39,927 nucleotides of DNA from Streptomyces milbemycinicus (lineage in GTDB: Bacteria > Actinomycetota > Actinomycetes > Streptomycetales > Streptomycetaceae), in assembly GCF_002154605.1 (NCBI RefSeq), contig NZ_MUNE01000272.1:1-39927 (forward strand), read 5' to 3'. Positions 15,109 through 22,776 of the stretch are shown here, one piece after another. The notes beneath the pieces were generated by a model that saw nothing but the letters and a program-made list of their open reading frames with translations, had not been told where the DNA came from and ran no database searches. The position numbers and the translations under genes were made by a program. The stretch's first letter is position 1; each line of letters begins with the position of its first letter.

Positions 15109-18100
15109 TCAGCACGGTGGCCGGTACGTGTGCTGGGGGAAGTACTGGCGCCATTCGGCCCGGGTCAGGGCGGGGAAGGCGGTGGCGCAGATCCGGGAGG
15201 CGACACGCTCGGCGCTGGGGTCCCACAGGAGTGCGGTCCAGTCTTCGCCGCCGGTGGCGAGGGTTCGGCCGTCGGGGCTGAAGGCGAGCGTGTCGACCGG
15301 CTTGTTGTGGCCTGCCAGAAGGGCCAGTTCCTGGGCGCCACCGTGACCGGCGATGTCGTACAGCCGCACCGTGTCGTCCGAGCTCGCGGCGGCCAGCATC
15401 TGCCCGCCCGGGGCGAAGGCGACGGACATGACACCGTCGGCGTAGCCGGAAAGCCGGCTGCGCAGGACCGGATGACGGGGATCGGCCAGATCCCACAGCC
15501 GTACGGTGCGGTCCTCGCTGCCGGTGGCCAGGGTGCGGTCGTCGGGGCTGAACGCGACCGATTTCACCCCGTCGGTGTGGCCGACGAGGACGGCCAGGCG
15601 TCCGGGGTGCCGTCGGTCGGCCAGATTCCATACGCTGGCCGTACGGTTGCGGTCGCCGACGGCGAGGGTGCGGCCGTTGTGCGAGAACACCACGGAGTCC
15701 ACCGCGCCCGCTCTCCGCAGAGCGGCGAGAGGACGGGGGCGCCGCACATCCGTCACGTCCCACAGCCGCACGGTGCCCTCTTCACCGCCGGTGGCCAGGG
15801 TGTGGCCGTCCGGGCTGTACGCGATCGTGTTGACGTGGCCGACGCGGGACGGCAGAACATCCAGCAGACGGGGACGGCGCGATGCGTCCAGGGCCCACAG
15901 CCGTACCGTGCCGTCGGCGCTGCCACTGGCCAGTACACGCCCGTCCGGCCGGAAGACGACGGAGTTGACCGGGCCCGTGTGGCCGGCGAGTGGGGGCAGC
16001 TCCCGGGGGCCGCGCATGTCCGCGAGGCTCCATATGCGCACGTTGCGGTCGTAGCTGCCGGTCGCCAGCAGGCGGCCGTCGGGGCTGAAGGCGGCGGAGT
16101 AGACCGAACTGCTGTGGCCGGTCAGGGCCGGTCCGGGGAGATCCCACAGACGTGCGGTCTGGTCCGCGCTGCCGGTGACCAAGGTGCGGCCGTCGGGGCT
16201 GAAGGCGAGCGCTCCGACACCGCTGGTGTGCCCTGAGAGAACGGCCAGTTCACGGGCAGGACCGTCAGCGGTCACCGCCCACCGGCGTACGGTGGCGTCG
16301 GTGCTGCCGCTGGACAGTGTGCGGCCGTCGGGGCTGAACGCCACCGTGGTGACCGCGTCGGTGTGCCCGGTGAGCACCTTCACCGGACGGGCGTCGCGGG
16401 GCGAGGCCACGTCCCACAGCCGCACCTTGTAGTCGCTGCCGCCGGTGGCGAGCCTGCGGCCGTCCGGGGCGAACGCCATCGCGTTCACGATGCCACTGGG
16501 ACCGGCCTCGGCCGACAGTTGCCGCGGACGCCCGCCCGAGGCGGGCATCGCCCACAGCCGTACGGTGTGGTCGGCATGGCCCGTGGCCAGCTTCCGACCG
16601 TCCCGGCTGAACGCCACCGCGGTCACGGCGGCAGATACCTCCAACGCGGCGAGGCGGCGCAGCCGGTGACCGTCCGACAGCCGCCACAGCCGGATCCCGT
16701 CGCGGGCGACCACCGCCAGTGTTCCCTTGCCGGGGCCGAACCCCAGTCCGACGACCGGACCGGCGTCGGCCGCCAGGCGCGCCACGAGCCGGGGCCGCCG
16801 CACATCGCCGATGTCCCACACCGCCACCTTGCCGTCCTCGCCGCCCGCGGCCACCAGACGGCCGTCGGGGCTGACGGCGACCGTACGGACGGGGCCGGCC
16901 AGGCGGGGCAGCGCGCCGAGCTCACGCGGCCGGTGAGGATCCGAGACCCGCCATAATCGCACGGTCCCGTCGGCGTCGCCGGTGGCCAGCGTGGAGCCGT
17001 CCGGGGCGAACGCCACCGTGGTGACCACGATCCGCCGACCGGTCAGCTGTGTGGCGTACGGAGTGGCGAACGTGCTGAGCAGAGCGCCGCGCGCCTCCGG
17101 GGTGGGCGACAGCCGGTAGGCGGCCAGACTCACCTGGGCGGCCAGGGCGGGGTTGGCCGCCCGTACCGCCGCGGCCTTTTCGGCGGCCCGCTGTGAACTC
17201 GCGACATCGCGCTGTGCGCCGGCGTCGTCGCGCTGCCGGTCCGCCGTCCGCTGGGCCACAACGGCGAGGACCGCGGTCGAGGTCGTCAGGACGAGCAGGG
17301 TGCTCAGCAGCGCCACCGCCAGGTGTCCCAGCCGGGTGCGGCGCCGCACCGCCGCTTGCTCGGCCGCCCGCGCGGCCGAGCTCGCGTCCAGGAATTCCCG
17401 CTCCGGCGCGGACAGGGACGTGCGGTCGAGTCCGGTGGCCATGGTGAGGCGGGTGCCGCGGTACAGCGCGCCGGGATCGCGCCCCAGCGCTTCCCAGACC
17501 TGCGCCGCGTCGGTGAGCCGGCGCAGGGTCCGGGTGTCCTCGCGGTCCTCGGTCAGCCATCTGCGCAGCCGGGGCCAGCACCGGATCAGGGCCTCGTGGG
17601 CCAGTTCCACCCGCTCGCGGTCCAGCGTCAGCAGCCGCGCGGCGGCCGCACGATGCAGTACGGCGTCGATATCGCCGCCGTCGGCCTCGGCCAGCCCTTC
17701 CAGCTCCTCCAGGCGGGCCGGCCGCCGGGTGTCCTGTGTGCCTTCGCCCAGGGCGGTCAGCCGCACGAACACCCGTCGGGCCAGCTTCCGTTGCTCCCCG
17801 TTCAGTTGCCGGAAGAAGTCCTCCGCGGTGCGCACCAGGGCGCCCTCGAGCCCGCCCGCCGCCTCGAACGCGTCCAGCGTCAGCGCATTGCCACGCCGCC
17901 GCCGCCAGGTCTGGAGCAGCGCGTGGGACAGCAGCGGCAGCATCCCGGGCTGGGCGTGCGCCTGGGCCGTGAGCGTCGCCAGCAGCGCGCCCTCGACGGT
18001 GAGTCCGGCCCGGTGCGCCGGCTTGACCACCGCCCGGCGCAGCTCGTCCAGGCCCATGGGCCCGACCGGCACCTGCGCATCGCGCATCGCCTCCACCAGC

Positions 18101-18948
18101 GGGGCGTTATGGGTGCAGTACGTGTAGAAGTCGGCCCGTACCCCCAGCACCACCCGGCACCGGGCGCCCTCGGCCGAGGCCGCGGTGACCAGTGCCTCGA
18201 TGAAACGGTCCCGCTCGAAGTCGTCCCGGCAGAGTGTGAAGGCTTCCTCGAACTGATCGACGACCAGCACCACGTCGCCGCCGGCCGCGTCGGAGCGGAC
18301 GGTGATCTGCCGCACCGCACGGCCCAGGTTCTCCGGGTCCTCCTTCAGCTCCTCGTACAGTCCGCCCGGCGTGACCCCTGCCAGCGCGCCCAGCCGCACC
18401 GCGCACTCCTCCAGTGGCCGCGGCCCCGGCGTCAACACCACCGTCGTCGCCGCTCCTTCCAGGCGCGGCACCAGCCCCGCCCGCAACAGCGACGACTTGC
18501 CCGAGCCCGAGGCCCCGATCACGGCCACGAACCGCTGTCGCTCCAGACGCCCGGCCAGCTCGTCCACCAGCTGCTCCCGGCCGAAGAACCACTCCGCGTC
18601 CTGCTCCCGGAACGACCGCAGGCCCGAATACGGCGAGTCCGCGTCGGACTCCTCCCCCGAGCCGAGGGCGGAGGGCGCTTCACCGAGCTGTTCCGCCGCT
18701 TCCCGCCAACGCTGCTCCCACTCCTCCACGTCCCCCTCACAGGCGCGCACATACGCCAGCGTCACCGTCAGCGTCGGCAGCCGCTGCCCGGAGGCCGCGG
18801 AGGACAGGGTGGAAATCGAGTAGTGCGCCTGTTCCGCCAGTCTCCGGTACGTCGGATTGCCGGCCTTCCGCCGCAGCTGTCTGAGGCCCGCGGCGAACTC
18901 CAGTAACAGGCCGTCCCCCGACTCCAGCGGTCGTTCTCTGCGCGGCAT
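15109..18948 (-). CDS. HTH-STAND NTPase with 14 WD40 repeats
   Basis: A protein of 1,279 residues. An XRE-like helix-turn-helix (about residues 15-75: YRRLAEQAHYS, TLSSAASGQRLP) is followed by a novel-STAND NTPase with Walker A GASGSGKSS near residue 146 and Walker B VVLVVDQFEEA. A transmembrane helix lies near residue 550 (HLAVALLSTLLVLTTSTAV), and then a coiled Arg/Ala-rich linker. I count 14 WD40 units by their SPDGRxLATGSxDxTVRLW pattern, enough for two seven-bladed propellers. The start is ATG 18948, which has GGGGAGG upstream; an in-frame ATG at 18975 has no such site. A TTA codon at 16954-16956 suggests bldA dependence. Proteins of this build are thought to be signalling hubs in Streptomyces; the ligand is unknown. 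Confidence 0.92.
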   Translation of the reverse strand: MPRRERPLESGDGLLLEFAAGLRQLRRKAGNPTYRRLAEQAHYSISTLSSAASGQRLPTLTVTLAYVRACEGDVEEWEQRWREAAEQLGEAPSALGSGEESDADSPYSGLRSFREQDAEWFFGREQLVDELAGRLERQRFVAVIGASGSGKSSLLRAGLVPRLEGAATTVVLTPGPRPLEECAVRLGALAGVTPGGLYEELKEDPENLGRAVRQITVRSDAAGGDVVLVVDQFEEAFTLCRDDFERDRFIEALVTAASAEGARCRVVLGVRADFYTYCTHNAPLVEAMRDAQVPVGPMGLDELRRAVVKPAHRAGLTVEGALLATLTAQAHAQPGMLPLLSHALLQTWRRRRGNALTLDAFEAAGGLEGALVRTAEDFFRQLNGEQRKLARRVFVRLTALGEGTQDTRRPARLEELEGLAEADGGDIDAVLHRAAAARLLTLDRERVELAHEALIRCWPRLRRWLTEDREDTRTLRRLTDAAQVWEALGRDPGALYRGTRLTMATGLDRTSLSAPEREFLDASSAARAAEQAAVRRRTRLGHLAVALLSTLLVLTTSTAVLAVVAQRTADRQRDDAGAQRDVASSQRAAEKAAAVRAANPALAAQVSLAAYRLSPTPEARGALLSTFATPYATQLTGRRIVVTTVAFAPDGSTLATGDADGTVRLWRVSDPHRPRELGALPRLAGPVRTVAVSPDGRLVAAGGEDGKVAVWDIGDVRRPRLVARLAADAGPVVGLGFGPGKGTLAVVARDGIRLWRLSDGHRLRRLAALEVSAAVTAVAFSRDGRKLATGHADHTVRLWAMPASGGRPRQLSAEAGPSGIVNAMAFAPDGRRLATGGSDYKVRLWDVASPRDARPVKVLTGHTDAVTTVAFSPDGRTLSSGSTDATVRRWAVTADGPARELAVLSGHTSGVGALAFSPDGRTLVTGSADQTARLWDLPGPALTGHSSSVYSAAFSPDGRLLATGSYDRNVRIWSLADMRGPRELPPLAGHTGPVNSVVFRPDGRVLASGSADGTVRLWALDASRRPRLLDVLPSRVGHVNTIAYSPDGHTLATGGEEGTVRLWDVTDVRRPRPLAALRRAGAVDSVVFSHNGRTLAVGDRNRTASVWNLADRRHPGRLAVLVGHTDGVKSVAFSPDDRTLATGSEDRTVRLWDLADPRHPVLRSRLSGYADGVMSVAFAPGGQMLAAASSDDTVRLYDIAGHGGAQELALLAGHNKPVDTLAFSPDGRTLATGGEDWTALLWDPSAERVASRICATAFPALTRAEWRQYFPQHTYRPPC

Positions 18949-19179
18949 CGCCGCACCTCCCCGTTGTTCCCGCATGTCACAGCCTGCGCGGCGTCGTCAC
19001 ATTTTTCAGGACTTGTTTGTTCGGCACCAGGGCTCGAACCCGAACAATGCCCGAGCCGCTAGACCTGGTACGGACGAGCGGCTGAGGTCGGTGAGGGACC
19101 AGGGCACCCTCACCGGCCCGCGCCGCCCCCAGGTGACGGTTCCAGGTCGTGGTGTCGGTCGAGGCGGAGGAGCTTTGCG
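18949..19179. promoter_or_regulatory. Divergent intergenic region with 8-base inverted repeat
   Basis: TTGTTCGG at 19017-19024 and CCGAACAA at 19040-19047 form perfect 8-base arms around a 15-base spacer, roughly 70-100 bases ahead of the STAND gene start. It is placed as an operator could be, possibly for the protein's own HTH. The region also lies upstream of the lasso-cyclase-like gene. No lasso precursor gene could be found in it: the only ATG frame (19047) is 12 codons long. Confidence 0.4.
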
Positions 19180-21024
19180 GTGAACGGGTGGTGGGTGGTG
19201 TTGCCGGACACGGAGGCCGCCGCCGCGCTGGCGGCGCGGCTGCGGCATGACAAATCCGACGAGGGCGCGTCGAACTGTCTGCGGCACGCGTCGGGCAGAC
19301 CGTGGCTGGTTGGCCGGCGGGTCGACGGGCGCATGCTCGCCGTCCAGGCGGGGGCCACGCGGCTCGCCCTGTCGGGCAGGTTCACCGTCTCCCCGGAGGA
19401 ACTGCGCCGGAAGGCCGCTCGGGCGCGCAGCGCGCAGGAGGTGGAGCAGGCGGTCGCCGGGCTGGCGGGCAGCTGTCACGTGCTGGCCTCGGTGGACGGC
19501 AGCGTGTGGGCACGGGGGACGGCTTCTGCGGCGTGTCGCGTCTTCACCGCGCGCGTGGACGGCGTACCGGTGGCGGCTTCGGACGCGGATGTGCTGGCCG
19601 AGCTGGTCGGTTCGGCACCGGACATGGAGATGCTGGCGGCGCGGCTGCTGGAACCCGGTGTGTCATGGGCGGCGTTGGGCGGACGCACGATGTGGCAGGG
19701 GGTGCATGCCGTACGGCCCGACGAGGCACTGATATGGCCTCGCGACGGCAGCGGACGCACGGTGCGCTGGTGGTGCCCTCCCGAGCCTGTCCTCCCTCTG
19801 GGCGAGGCGGCACAGGCGGTGCGCGCCGCGCTCCTGGAGGCGGTGGACACATGTACGGCGGGCGGGGGAACGGTCAGCGCCGATCTGTCCGGCGGGCTGG
19901 ATTCGACGAGCTTGTGCTTTCTGGCCGCCCGCGGTGACACCGCGTTGGTGACGGCGCGCTGGGAGGGCGTGGACGCGCGCAACGACGATGCCGCGTGGGC
20001 CGCCCAGGCCGCTCGGGAACTGCCCGAGGCCACGCATCTGGTGGTCGGGCGGGGCGAGACGCCCGACTGGTTCGCAGGGCTGGGGTCGCTCCGCCTGGCC
20101 GCCCAGGAGCCCGGCCCCTGGACGCGGGATGTCGCGAAGCTGGACGACTTGCTGCGCCGCGTCCACGCACGCGGATCCCGGCTGCACATGGGCGGCGGAG
20201 GCGGCGACGAGCTGTTCACCCCCGCCCCCTCCCACTGGATCGACGCCCTGACGCAGCACCCGGGGCTGGTGCTCAAGCGGGCCCGGCGGCAACGCCTCGA
20301 CTGGCGCGTCAGCCGCTGGGCCATGCTTCGGGCGCTGACGGACCGGCGCGGCTACCACCGGTGGCTGCTGGAGGCGGCCGACCATCTGACCGCCCCGCAC
20401 ACGCACGGGCCGGCGGATCACCTCGGCTGGCAGCCGGTGCCCCGTATGCCCGCGTGGGCCTCCCCGCAGGCCGCCCGCTCGGCGCGGGACGTGCTACGGG
20501 AGGCCGCCGAACACTGCCCCGAGCCGCTCGCTCCCCAACGCGGCCTCCACGCCGTACTGCACCAGGTACGGGAAGGCGGCAACACCGTGCGCCTGATCAA
20601 CAAGTCCCTGCCAGGCCCCGATCTCGCGCTGCCCTACACCGACGACGCCGTGGTGGCAGCCGCCCTGTCCGTCCGCCCCTGGGAGGCCGCGGCCCCGGGA
20701 CGCTTCAAACCGCTGCTGACAACCGCGATGGCCGGCATCGTTCCCGAGCAGATCCTGGGGCGCACCACAAAGGGCCAATACTGTGCGGACTTCTATCGCG
20801 CCCTGGATCGGCAGCGCGGCAAAATCTCCACGCTTCTGGACGGTTCGCTGCTGGCCGAGGCCGGCCTGATCGACCCCGACCGCCTGCGCCGCGTCGCGCA
20901 TTCACACGCGTCGATCGCCGACCTGGCACCGCTGATGTCCACGGTGGGCTGCGAAATCTGGCTGCGCTCACAAGAGCGGACACCACACCACCTCACCTCC
21001 ACGCTGACCGGAGCCATGCCATGA
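19180..21024 (+). CDS. Lasso-peptide-type cyclase (asparagine-synthetase homologue)
   Basis: A 614-residue asparagine-synthetase-like enzyme. The N-terminal glutaminase-like domain has no Cys at position 2 (it begins MNGWW), so it cannot hydrolyse glutamine. The synthetase domain has the ATP pyrophosphatase loop SGGLDSTS (about residue 240), GGGGGDELF, and a C-terminal block PYTDDAVVAAAL, RFKPLLTTAM and RTTKGQYCADF. These are the hallmarks of lasso cyclases that adenylate an Asp/Glu side chain to form the macrolactam (family knowledge). GTG 19180 has GGAGGAG at 19166-19172. The usual companions (precursor, RRE protein, transglutaminase-like peptidase) are missing, so it is an orphan; a beta-lactam-synthetase-like role is an alternative. 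Confidence 0.8.
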   Translation: MNGWWVVLPDTEAAAALAARLRHDKSDEGASNCLRHASGRPWLVGRRVDGRMLAVQAGATRLALSGRFTVSPEELRRKAARARSAQEVEQAVAGLAGSCHVLASVDGSVWARGTASAACRVFTARVDGVPVAASDADVLAELVGSAPDMEMLAARLLEPGVSWAALGGRTMWQGVHAVRPDEALIWPRDGSGRTVRWWCPPEPVLPLGEAAQAVRAALLEAVDTCTAGGGTVSADLSGGLDSTSLCFLAARGDTALVTARWEGVDARNDDAAWAAQAARELPEATHLVVGRGETPDWFAGLGSLRLAAQEPGPWTRDVAKLDDLLRRVHARGSRLHMGGGGGDELFTPAPSHWIDALTQHPGLVLKRARRQRLDWRVSRWAMLRALTDRRGYHRWLLEAADHLTAPHTHGPADHLGWQPVPRMPAWASPQAARSARDVLREAAEHCPEPLAPQRGLHAVLHQVREGGNTVRLINKSLPGPDLALPYTDDAVVAAALSVRPWEAAAPGRFKPLLTTAMAGIVPEQILGRTTKGQYCADFYRALDRQRGKISTLLDGSLLAEAGLIDPDRLRRVAHSHASIADLAPLMSTVGCEIWLRSQERTPHHLTSTLTGAMP

Positions 21025-21187
21025 GCCGCATCACGCCACGATCGCGCTCGCGGGCCTCATCGAGGCCGCCGTCGACGTGCACGGCCGGGAACTGGCCGCC
21101 CGGGTCGGCCTGATCTCGCCGGAGGCACCGGGACTGCTGGCCCATGACACGGGGACGGGATGTCGGCGGGGCGGCGTTCAGGCGTAA
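21021..21187 (+). pseudogene. Scrap of a gene once coupled to the cyclase
   Basis: ATG 21021 overlaps the cyclase stop as ATGA, the normal coupling to a next gene, but that frame closes after 30 codons. From 21023 another frame with almost entirely G/C third positions runs to TAA 21185-21187 and reads IALAGLIEAAVDVHGREL and ARVGLISPEAPGLLA. This looks like a piece of a real protein shifted out of frame by a small indel or deletion near 21030. It could be the remains of a lasso B-type or transporter gene, but I could not identify the family. Confidence 0.4.
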
Positions 21188-21239
21188 CTCCGCCTTCAGT
21201 ACGGCACCCTTCACCCACGACACGTGCTACAGCGGTTGG

Positions 21240-22101
21240 TCAGATGGTGGCCAGCAGCAGGTCCTCGCCGCTCGACGGGCGAAGGCCATCGGTGCGGTTG
21301 GCGAAGTAGCGCTCGGCCAGCACAGCTCCCGATACGTGTCGGGCGTCTTTGAAGCCGGCCTCGCGGGCCGCTGCCAGCATTTCCTCCGGTGTGTAGAAGC
21401 TGATGAATGGCGTTCCGGATGCGCGCGCGCCTTCCGCACTGGCACGGAGGCCGGGACGATCGGCGTCATCGACCAGTTCGGGCGGCAGCATGAAGGTCAT
21501 GGCGAGCGTCGAGTCGGGGGCGAGCCCGCCGATCTGGCGCAGGGTGGCCGCGGTGGCGTCTTTGGTGAGGTACATGGTGACGCCGGTGGAGACAATGACC
21601 GCCGGCCGGCCGGCCGGGATCGAAACCGGCAGCGGTCAGCTGCTCCAGCCAGGACTCGCTGGCCTCGAAGTCGACCGGCACCAGGTGCAGCCAGTCGGGA
21701 ACGCCGTACCCGAGTTCGGCCAGGCGGCGGCGCTTCCATGCCTGAGGGCCGGGCTGGTCGACCTCGAATACCCGCAGGCGGGAGGCGATCTCCGGCCTGC
21801 GCTGCGCGAAGGTGTCCAGGCCGGCTCCCAGGATGACGTACTGGGCAACACCGCGGTCGGCCTGCTCGGCGACCAGGTCCTCGATGAACCGAGCGCGGGC
21901 CACGATGGATGCCCGGAACCCGCTGGTGGCGTGCGGGTCCATATCGGGGCGGCGGCGCCAGTCATCGTCGGGGGCCGCCAGCTGCCGGCCGATCTCGTCC
22001 TCGAGTACATGGGGCGGTGGGTCGGCCTCCAGGTGCATCGCCCGCCAGAGGGCGACCCGCACCGCGCTGCTTTCCGGCGCCCCGGTCTGCTCGTCTGCCA
22101 T
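21240..22101 (-). pseudogene. SAM-dependent methyltransferase (TIGR00027/LCMT-like), frameshifted
   Basis: The N-terminal two thirds (from ATG 22101) show the family motifs MDPHATSGFRAS, YVILGAGLDTFAQRRP and FEVDQPGPQAWKRRRL, then VDFEASESWLEQL. After PGRPA the frame is lost. The C-terminal third continues in another frame as AVIVSTGVTMYLTKDAT and on to the stop at 21240. The break falls in (CCGG)4 at 21602-21617 on the plus strand; removing one CCGG unit restores PGRPAVIVSTG exactly. A slippage event therefore inactivated a polyketide-O-methyltransferase-like enzyme. It lies 49 bases downstream of the VOC gene on the same strand. Confidence 0.85.
21602..21617. repeat. (CCGG)4 microsatellite inside the methyltransferase
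   Basis: Four perfect CCGG units in a row. Three units would keep the methyltransferase in frame, and four shift it. It is therefore a simple on/off site by slippage, or an assembly artefact in a self-complementary GC tract. Confidence 0.8.
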
Positions 22102-22123
22102 GGTGTTCCCCGCTTTCGTGGTC

Positions 22124-22156
22124 GTCAGTCGCTGTGGTCAGTCGCTGTGGTCAGTC
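22124..22156. repeat. 13-base tandem repeat, 2.5 copies
   Basis: GTCAGTCGCTGTG at 22124-22136 and 22137-22149, then GTCAGTC at 22150-22156. It spans the VOC gene stop codon and the gap before the methyltransferase start. Confidence 0.75.
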
Positions 22157-22495
22157 CTTGGCGGGAGCTTGGAGGCTCCATAGACGCCCGTCGGCGTCGC
22201 GGACGGTCATCTCCTGGGTCCCGTAGTGGGTGTCCTCGAACGGCGTGACCACCTCGACGGCAGGATCAGGACGGAACCCCTCTGCATCCGGCACCTTCAG
22301 CACGATCTGCATCTGGGGCTTTCGATCCTCGGGGACCTCGGCGATGAAGAGGTACGGACCGTCGCCGTTGCGAAGCCGGCCGGAGTTGTGGTCGGTGGAG
22401 AACTCCAGTTCGAAGCCCAGCGCCTGGAAGAACTTCGCGGCCTTGCCCCAGTTGTGCGTCTCCAGGAACACGGCCTCGATTCCCTCGGTCGTCAT
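22151..22495 (-). CDS. VOC family (glyoxalase/bleomycin-resistance-like) protein
   Basis: A 114-residue single VOC-domain protein with paired beta-alpha-beta-beta-beta units (AVFLETHNWGKAAKFFQALGF; then PFEDTHYGTQEMTVRDADGRLWSLQ). Metal-ligand candidates are His near residue 14, Glu/Asp residues of the C-terminal strand and the final segment. Members act as isomerases, dioxygenases, or antibiotic/aldehyde-binding proteins. It starts at ATG 22495, one base after the stop of the ribbon-helix-helix gene, so it should be expressed and repressed with it. The stop lies inside a 13-base tandem repeat. Confidence 0.85.
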   Translation of the reverse strand: MTTEGIEAVFLETHNWGKAAKFFQALGFELEFSTDHNSGRLRNGDGPYLFIAEVPEDRKPQMQIVLKVPDAEGFRPDPAVEVVTPFEDTHYGTQEMTVRDADGRLWSLQAPAKD

Positions 22496-22496
22496 G

Positions 22497-22676
22497 TCAG
22501 ATCTCCTTCTCCGTCGATGACTGTTGCTGCCGCTGGGCGTCGTCGAGATAGGCGCGCAGCGCGTCGGCGACCAGCGCCGACAGCGACGAGCCCGACTCGA
22601 TGGCGCGGTACTTGACCTGCTTGATCAGCCCGATCGGCAGGTACACGTTGAACTGCTTGACTTCCTCATCACCCAC
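22497..22676 (-). CDS. Small ribbon-helix-helix (CopG-like) repressor
   Basis: A 59-residue minus-strand protein. It begins [21 protein letters not shown], has the strand-helix-turn-helix pattern of CopG/ParD/Arc proteins (strand QFNVYLP, helix [11 protein letters not shown], turn GSS, helix [15 protein letters not shown]), and ends in a Gln/Ser tail. GTG 22676 is the only reasonable start; there is no good ribosome binding site, so leaderless or coupled translation is possible. Directly upstream lie three octad repeats that look like its operator. It is in one operon with the VOC protein, which it probably autoregulates. The function of the pair is unknown. Confidence 0.8.
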   Translation of the reverse strand: MGDEEVKQFNVYLPIGLIKQVKYRAIESGSSLSALVADALRAYLDDAQRQQQSSTEKEI

Positions 22677-22684
22677 GAGTGCGA

Positions 22685-22708
22685 TGCTAGCATCCTAGCA
22701 AGCTAGCC
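22685..22708. promoter_or_regulatory. Three tandem CTAG octads, probable RHH operator
   Basis: TGCTAGCA, TCCTAGCA and AGCTAGCC are contiguous at 22685-22708, so the CTAG cores repeat every eight bases. This starts eight bases before the repressor's GTG. Regular 7-8-base arrays are the way ribbon-helix-helix dimers bind cooperatively (for example omega and ParD-type repressors). CTAG is rare in GC-rich genomes, which makes three in 24 bases conspicuous. Confidence 0.7.
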
Positions 22709-22731
22709 ACACCTCGAGACAGGGCTGCTCC

Positions 22732-22757
22732 TCGACCCAGTTCACAAACTGGGTCGA
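22732..22757 (-). terminator. 11-base-pair hairpin downstream of kinase remnant
   Basis: TCGACCCAGTT (22732-22742) and AACTGGGTCGA (22747-22757) are perfectly complementary around a CACA loop. It lies 20 bases beyond the minus-strand kinase stop and upstream of the ribbon-helix-helix promoter, so it should separate the two units. There is no T-run. Confidence 0.65.
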
Positions 22758-22776
22758 TAGAAGAGGAATCAGCCCG

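Noticed and set aside
19021..19045. Sequence resembling a tRNA T-arm on the minus strand (GGGTTCGAGCCCTGG)
   Set aside because: The T-stem needs wobble pairs, and no matching acceptor, anticodon or D arm could be folded nearby. It may be an old attachment-site trace but cannot be supported.
19047..19085. 12-codon ATG frame upstream of the lasso-type cyclase as a possible precursor peptide
   Set aside because: Too short, with no leader motif and no core beginning with Gly followed by Asp/Glu at positions 7-9.
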